Source: Symbiodinium natans (Eukaryota; Sar; Dinophyceae; Suessiales; Symbiodiniaceae). Taken from it: a DNA stretch of 64,000 nt. The notes beneath the pieces are model-generated. The model searched no databases, was not told where the DNA came from, and saw only the letters and a program-made list of their open reading frames with translations. A program made the position numbers and the translations under genes. Positions 59,501 through 64,000 of the stretch are shown in pieces (within the stretch, counting starts at the first letter, position 1; every line of letters starts with the position of its first letter). The stretch spans positions 180,763-244,762 of the forward strand of contig CAJNDS010002161.1 in assembly GCA_905221605.1 (NCBI GenBank), given 5' to 3'.

Positions 59501-62500
59501 AGGTCTGGTGCTTCAAGAGGTGGGAGCATAGCCGGTTGGCGGCCGTACACAGCTTGGTAGGGGGTGGAACCCCCGACATGTGTGAGGGAGTTGCCAGCGA
59601 ACACTGCCTCGGCCAGCACTATAGGGAAGCTGCTTTGCACAGACTCTCGTTCGAGCTGCTCATGCATGACATGCAGTGTGGCACGTAGCACTGCTCCACG
59701 ACGCTCAATGTAGCGCGCGTGTTGTTGAGGGGCACGCAACTGCATTTTGATACCTTGCCTCTTTAGCCTGTTAGCTACATCGCTGCGCCAAAGGCCTCCT
59801 TCGCCATCGGAGATTAAGTTGGCCATTGGACCGTGGATGGTGATCCACATTGTAGACAGGGCCTCTTGCAGCACCTCTCCGTCTTTGCTGGCCACAGCCG
59901 TGGCGGCATGCCAGCGGGTAGCACGGCAGATGGCGTGGCAGACTATATGTTGCCTGTAGAACAAGAGATCGAACTCAACATGCTGATTAAATGCCAAGCT
60001 GGCGGACAGAGCATGCTGAGTGGCAGGAGCTGGGCGTTGCCACTTGCGGCATTCAGCACACGTCTGGATGATTTCGGGTATCATGTCCAGAATCCTTTGC
60101 TTAACGCCGACTGCCCGCAAGACTTGTGTCATGGACTGGCGTCCGGCATGCCACAGACGGAGGTGTAGCTTGCGAAGCTCAAGCTTGCAGGCATTGTCGG
60201 CGCCAGTCCTTAAGACTCGGAGGGAGCGAGACACATCAAACCGGGTCCAGTCCGATGGAGACTCCGTGCCAGCAGCGGCATCTTTGGGGCGACGTTCTTC
60301 GCGAGCAGCGCGCTCACCGGGAGGTCGCTCACGGACAGCTCCGGCGGCAGAGGCTAGTTCCTGGAGGTCTGGAACAGGCAGTTCTGCCATGCGCGCCAGC
60401 TCTTCAGGCTCTATATCCGGAGTGCTGGGGTTGGGTGTTGCAGCTGCAGCGGCTTCCTCTTCCGCAGCACCTAGGTCGCCTCCACCTGGCAGCTGGGCCT
60501 GAAGGTCTTGCGTTGTGGACGCAGAGGCTTTGGGAGCAGGTGGTCTTGGATGCCGTCCCCGGCGCGGTCCTCCAGCACGAGCTTCAATAATCCCGTACCT
60601 GCAATCGGGACCATTGCTGTGGGATGGATGCGTACGAGGCCGATGGTACTTACACCCTTCGCAGTCCCAATGCAAGGACTCGTCGTTTGGGTAACGACAC
60701 TGGCCTGCCACTCGAGTGTGTCTCGGGTCGTGTCTAGCTTGACGGCCCCTGCAGCCTGGACAATTGCGCCAGGGTTCAGCCTCGGACCGAGGGACATCCT
60801 CGGAGTTCTCTCTGCCAGAGGCGCTGGGACCGGATGCTACAGATGGAAAGGCCACACATGGCCCTTGCTGCAGGTGGCGGGATGCCAGCAGCAGCGTGCA
60901 TCCATCTTGCACCAAGTGTGCAAGTTCCTGGCTCCAGAGGTTGCCTCTTTGAGGCGGCAGCGGTTGTTGAACACATGGTTGTAGCAGCCAAGCGCTGGAT
61001 GACCAAAGCTCTATGTCAGGCTTGCCTGGGCCACCCGGAATGGATAGCCACTGCAGAGCTCGATCTGCGAGAACACTGGGCCACGGAGTCAGCTGAGACA
61101 GAAAGGAGCTTGACGGCTGCTCACATAGAAAGTGGCGGCCTGACTGAACTTGATTCTGGGCTATGTGTCCGCAGATGCGGCCGAATGTCACAGTGGAAGG
61201 CTCTAAATGCTGTGGGGCGTTAGGTGCAAGAACAACAACCTGTGGCTTAAACCGTTCTATGTAGCCTAAGATATCGGTGGCGCACGCAGGATCTCGCAGG
61301 TCCAAAAGAGTCCATAGGCTCGGGCACTGCGAGCCTTGACTCACACGGTGCGCCCACATGGCCGCGGTGAGGTCACTGCCGCCCTGCAAGGACAGGATGT
61401 CTCCCCTTCCTGGGCCCCACTGCTGGTGCGCAACACGTGCTGCGGCAATAGAGCTTGCAAGAAAGCAGTCTTCTGGCAGTCTAGGCACTACAACGGCGCT
61501 TGCAGAGGAACGGAACCATTGGACTGGCAGATCCACACAGGCTGCCCACAGGGCCGTGTGCTGTGGATCACAGGTGTTGGTCTGTAGCCAACTTGCCAGG
61601 GACTCAAGAGAGGTTCCGCAATCATCGTGATGGTCCTCAACCCACTTGGCCCTCGGCTGTGCCACATGGCCCTGAGCTTTGCGCTCTTTCTGGCGAAGAC
61701 GGGCCTCTGTGGGGTAACATGGTTTAGGCTGCACATGGGTTTCTGGAGCATGGCTTGCATCGGGCGAGTTGGAGAAGGACTGGGAGGGGCAGCCTGCGGC
61801 GGCGCTCAACTCCACATTGGAAGCAGTGTCTGCAAAATTGGCGGCTGCAACATTAGCGTGCCCGGCCTCGTTTGTCCCAGATCGGGGAGGGAGAGAACCG
61901 AGGGATGACGCAGAGGAGTCACTCGCCGTGGCGGGCACAGACTGGCCAATTTGCACGCAGGACTGGTAGAGATTGTCGTCGGGTGTGCTTCGTTGTGGTG
62001 CTTGTGGCGCTAGCTGGGCCGCGCCAATGAGCTGCTGGACCGCGTGCTGTGCCATACGAGCATGCATCTGCGCACGCACGCGACGTTGGTGAGGCAGCTT
62101 GGGCGCAACCCAGTCCAACACATGTCCATTTTGGGACTCTGGGCAGCGGCACGCGTGGCCCTGCGCATGAACATTAGAGGCCATGACGAAACAGGTGCGA
62201 CTGGGAGCAACCTGGGCAGGATCTATTTTCAAACCAAAGTGACATAGCCTATGATAAGACTTAACTAAAACCCGGGTCTGGATAAGATCCTGCAAACAAG
62301 CATGCTGCCACTGGCTGCCAAAAGCGCCAAACACAGCACCCGGGATACCTTGCTCGGCGCACAGTTGCAGCCAGACGCAAAGTTGTGTGACGTGGGCACT
62401 AAGTTTGGCTTTGGCAACCTGACGCCCTGGAATGGGCAGGTCAAACCACACAAAAGAGACGGCGCCTTCTTTGAGGCGCCTGGACAACGTAGCAGTGGCC

Positions 62501-63429
62501 GTGCTATTGACGTGGGAAGGCTGCAGGTGCTCCACTTGAAGGCCACGCTGTTGTAGGAGAGGGGACACTGCCGGGTGGTCCTCGAGCACGATGGCCACAG
62601 AAGATCGAGGCGCATTGCCGGGGAAGCTTTTGGCGGAGCTTTTAGCTGGCTCCGGAACACCCTGATCACGTGTGGGCTCATGGCCCACTGCTGCCAAAAC
62701 CTCGGCCGGCTTGCCTTCTAGCATCTTAAGCTGAGGTGCGTTGAGTGGGAAATGGAGGGCAGCGAGCTGCTGAATTAGGGATTGCGGCACATTAAACACA
62801 GCTCTGCACAAGTATGCGGTTATGGATATGCGAAAGCCCTGCCATGGTTGGGTTGCATGTGTGGTCTTAGGGTTGAAAACAACCAGGCGGTGTTTTGTGT
62901 TGAGCAGCCTGCCTGGCACCTGAACACCGTTGCCCTTGACTCGCCACTCAACCTTGCGGTAGCGGGCAACCTCATTGACAGGAACTTCTAACCACAACTC
63001 GCCTCCTTGGAATTGACCCATGCTCACACTCAAGTTGTCCGACGTAGCCACATTGTGAACATCCATATGGGGTTTAGAAGGCACATTGCGGCTTATGCTT
63101 AAAGAGGACCATTGGTGCAGCTCCCCGGGCGGCAACTTATCTTTTAGGAACAAATTGAAGTACTTTGTGGCTGCAACACACTGCTCGGTGCCCCGAGTTA
63201 CTCCACACATTGGGCCATGTGCAAAGAGTCCCAGGACAAGAGTGCCTGCTGGAACAGGCTCCAGGGCAGGAGCAGCTGATGTTGTATGCACCTGGCGAAG
63301 CTCGCCTATGTGTTGCACAGGCAAGACTTGCACTAGTCGCTCACACGCGGCATAAGTGAAGCATTTGTCTCGAATCAGTTGTTCGGCTAACATCTCGGCA
63401 GCTCGCACCTGCGCTTGTGTCCACCCCAC
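56518..63429 (-). CDS. pol: Retroelement 3 Pol with N-terminal 2OG-Fe(II) oxygenase-like domain
   Basis: About 2303 codons. The frame opens after a TGA at 63433-63435 with no ATG until codon 13. Residues 105-210 have the oxygenase pattern: His121-x-Asp123, FQGGELWLE, His191 and Arg200 (HATQPWQGFR). Weak methyltransferase-like stretches follow (residues about 270-430, SRTCFVMASN; and 640-830, VVVLAPN and CEQPSSSFL). The integrase has C-x2-C zinc ligands, then D in EFDLLF, D in ISDGEGG, E in YIERRG. The reverse transcriptase has KHVDDLKVAG (HVDD replacing YVDD) and LDISKAFLQG. RNase H has SDASFD and DAMNLFWAL. Order integrase then reverse transcriptase makes it copia-type. Confidence 0.88.
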   Translation of the reverse strand: MGWTQAQVRAAEMLAEQLIRDKCFTYAACERLVQVLPVQHIGELRQVHTTSAAPALEPVPAGTLVLGLFAHGPMCGVTRGTEQCVAATKYFNLFLKDKLPPGELHQWSSLSISRNVPSKPHMDVHNVATSDNLSVSMGQFQGGELWLEVPVNEVARYRKVEWRVKGNGVQVPGRLLNTKHRLVVFNPKTTHATQPWQGFRISITAYLCRAVFNVPQSLIQQLAALHFPLNAPQLKMLEGKPAEVLAAVGHEPTRDQGVPEPAKSSAKSFPGNAPRSSVAIVLEDHPAVSPLLQQRGLQVEHLQPSHVNSTATATLSRRLKEGAVSFVWFDLPIPGRQVAKAKLSAHVTQLCVWLQLCAEQGIPGAVFGAFGSQWQHACLQDLIQTRVLVKSYHRLCHFGLKIDPAQVAPSRTCFVMASNVHAQGHACRCPESQNGHVLDWVAPKLPHQRRVRAQMHARMAQHAVQQLIGAAQLAPQAPQRSTPDDNLYQSCVQIGQSVPATASDSSASSLGSLPPRSGTNEAGHANVAAANFADTASNVELSAAAGCPSQSFSNSPDASHAPETHVQPKPCYPTEARLRQKERKAQGHVAQPRAKWVEDHHDDCGTSLESLASWLQTNTCDPQHTALWAACVDLPVQWFRSSASAVVVPRLPEDCFLASSIAAARVAHQQWGPGRGDILSLQGGSDLTAAMWAHRVSQGSQCPSLWTLLDLRDPACATDILGYIERFKPQVVVLAPNAPQHLEPSTVTFGRICGHIAQNQVQSGRHFLCEQPSSSFLSQLTPWPSVLADRALQWLSIPGGPGKPDIELWSSSAWLLQPCVQQPLPPQRGNLWSQELAHLVQDGCTLLLASRHLQQGPCVAFPSVASGPSASGRENSEDVPRSEAEPWRNCPGCRGRQARHDPRHTRVAGQCRYPNDESLHWDCEGCKYHRPRTHPSHSNGPDCRYGIIEARAGGPRRGRHPRPPAPKASASTTQDLQAQLPGGGDLGAAEEEAAAAATPNPSTPDIEPEELARMAELPVPDLQELASAAGAVRERPPGERAAREERRPKDAAAGTESPSDWTRFDVSRSLRVLRTGADNACKLELRKLHLRLWHAGRQSMTQVLRAVGVKQRILDMIPEIIQTCAECRKWQRPAPATQHALSASLAFNQHVEFDLLFYRQHIVCHAICRATRWHAATAVASKDGEVLQEALSTMWITIHGPMANLISDGEGGLWRSDVANRLKRQGIKMQLRAPQQHARYIERRGAVLRATLHVMHEQLERESVQSSFPIVLAEAVFAGNSLTHVGGSTPYQAVYGRQPAMLPPLEAPDLPNSEEISEQGDYQRERIRRAALEAMMQATSMARLSRATRTRTQPDSTRTFQAGELVDIYRPQSSKDASGWFGPYRISQSLPGQVIVQIQGVDRTYRAQDVRHALLVLFAEHQPSGWSDCLELVLMELHRLKPGHTALFGFASSSSGKWELTPVSKARPQVLHALEHLLQSCWRLGDACAVRLARGVRHLSNVPQAAHSTLLWWHVHPDKDIQFCTLDSTKVDLLGVIGPSYPSALVVQAIQTADQDVSLAEACDGTAEVNHETSDGHCLPDSDGERVSVHTPRGPLSAIAEEPEAEEAAETYLAQVVAEQAEVVPALREIFHISAFETLEPVSAADLLSPPICYVEPTPVLSEPVDHYCHYRQSGLDPSSYGSLQEQDEQGNGYVEVWFTRDFAKVIGDTDRLEADETYALRVYAAGFRNAVIQRESDLLTSSEIRQNQAAVDAATLEELRIWMKYGCFERAPRASSRNVMDSKFVTKWKKTKDSCGTEVRIIRQRLALRGFKDLQAAELEAHAATGSRMSQRLLCSEAACRPHWRFVALDISKAFLQGLTYKEIASRTGEEERDVCFTLPPSAVPFLRQLEGFENFDERQEVLRCVKPGTGCKDAPRAFSMKLAEYTRSEKIGLKPTMFDAELEVKHRNGELVLILVKHVDDLKVAGEPQEVEALIRHLEAGFGKLTFNEAEFTNCGLHHRRLPDGTVSMDQDEYILAMRPIRHAELTGRPSTEPCSAEVHQLYQSLLGAVAYALLSQAWAAVFVIALQRRTSNPLNIHVRRLNLLLAAMQRKLHKVVFPAMTCQRRLVAFSDASFDKEGDSKGYGMRGSVFLRWGVNAQGKEVCHLLEAQSQSLKLVTRSTFSSETLAAVGTVDQLVPMLFAFQEVLKGPLSSQQARTLREKGGFAMASELIIDAMNLFWALSATSPRMPAERTLFVHINWLRDLLQSDMPRVLKWMDTRGMLADGMTKGKIDRGPLVDAMSGKHTLHPDTKIYRPLKPQP

Positions 63430-64000
63430 TACTCAGGAGAGTGGCTGCGCGAGGCGTGCTCCGATGGCATGCGGCGGCGGTGCACACGAGGGCCTTGGCT
63501 AGGCTCAGACTGACTCGAAGCTGCGGGTGCGCTGCTGGGGTCAGGGCCAACCCCATGTGACACTGGGGGTGTCACGTTCGAGGCGCTGAGGCCATGGTGA
63601 AAATCCTCTTGTGCTGTGAATTTTGCAGGGGACTCAGTGGCATCTGGCACCACTGGGAACTGCAGCTCATGTGTGTGCAGGTTGATCCTGCGGTGGCCAG
63701 AAAATGCATCACATATGAGCAAGAGGTGTCCTGAAGGCGCCACTGTTAAGGGGTACTCAACGGCGCCGGTTGCCTCAATGTCTACCCCTCCCGGTCCTGG
63801 CAGGATCATGCGCAGATCCTCGTCTCGGTCAGAAAGGACAAGGATGGCCGATTTTGCCCGCAAAGATTTGAGCCCCAACAAAGCTGGGAGGTCAGCTCCC
63901 GAACCATCCACGATGGGGCTTTCATAAGCATGCTGTGCAATGGTTTCCTGGCCGTCTACTATACATGGGGTGCATATTGGCATTGAGATGCTCCATGTGC
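63429..64000 (-). CDS. Gag/protease C-terminal part of element 3 (runs off window)
   Basis: About 190 codons, open to the window edge. DLPALLGLKSLRAKSAILVL resembles the C-terminal ALLG strand of retroviral-type aspartic proteases; the catalytic DSG would lie beyond 64000. The C-terminus is Ser/Pro/Arg-rich. Its stop TAG overlaps the first pol codon GTG by one base. Confidence 0.7.
   Translation of the reverse strand, partial: TWSISMPICTPCIVDGQETIAQHAYESPIVDGSGADLPALLGLKSLRAKSAILVLSDRDEDLRMILPGPGGVDIEATGAVEYPLTVAPSGHLLLICDAFSGHRRINLHTHELQFPVVPDATESPAKFTAQEDFHHGLSASNVTPPVSHGVGPDPSSAPAASSQSEPSQGPRVHRRRMPSEHASRSHSPE

Larger units (their letters stand above)
56518..64000 (-). mobile_element. Copia-type retroelement 3, 5' end outside window
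   Basis: Protease end and complete pol on the minus strand; no terminal repeat recognised. 56224-56517 downstream of the pol stop holds a C-run and unassigned DNA. Confidence 0.8.

Overview
The window looks like nuclear DNA of a dinoflagellate, most likely Symbiodiniaceae. The evidence is: large Ty1/copia-type retrotransposons with GC-rich coding, relict dinoflagellate spliced-leader motifs (…TTTGGCTCAAG), TTTAGGG/CCCTAAA telomere-like DNA, and a multi-exon gene whose introns mostly start with GC instead of GT. No rRNA, tRNA or CRISPR array was seen. Nearly all genes found lie on the minus strand.

Layout. (1) 1-4508: a 2.1-kb tandem satellite, two full units and a truncated third, carrying a family of small hairpins. 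(2) 4513-13538: a near-complete copia-like element (gag, then a very long pol) with an unexplained 464-residue frame overlapping pol and a cytosine-methyltransferase-like tail after RNase H. (3) 13.6-17.67 kb: a long inverted repeat, then the 3' half of a second copia-like element followed by a small membrane/zinc ORF, cut by a 100-N gap (17671-17770). (4) 17.77-56.2 kb: a region that looks like telomeric junk but is not. Small islands between TTTAGGG/CCCTAAA arrays translate, on the minus strand and in the correct order, into a myosin heavy-chain motor domain. I modelled 42 exons of 13-105 bp from an ATG at 53972 to about 20118; the frames of all but a few boundaries join (the uncertain boundaries are flagged). 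About 2.3 kb of coding sequence is spread over about 34 kb. (5) Inside one myosin intron (36893-41786), on the same strand, sits a TPR plus TylF-like methyltransferase gene interrupted by a 92-bp TIR-bearing intron (an introner-like element); a second copy of that element lies at 48.7 kb. A four-helix membrane-protein ORF lies at 18790-19674. (6) 56518-64000: a third retroelement, minus strand, whose pol begins with a 2-oxoglutarate/Fe(II)-oxygenase-like domain.

How the parts relate. The myosin gene appears to be an ordinary motor gene whose introns have been filled with telomere-like DNA. In most introns the coding strand reads TTTAGGG after the donor and CCCTAAA before the acceptor, so the intron ends are inverted repeats that could pair. 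Several short TIR elements (about 75-140 bp) sit in the same introns, one with a telomere motif inside its TIR. At 49.4-49.5 kb a 26-bp exon edge is duplicated on both sides of a TTTAGGG block, which looks like a record of an insertion. All family calls come from reading motifs by eye; no search, transcript or alignment was available.
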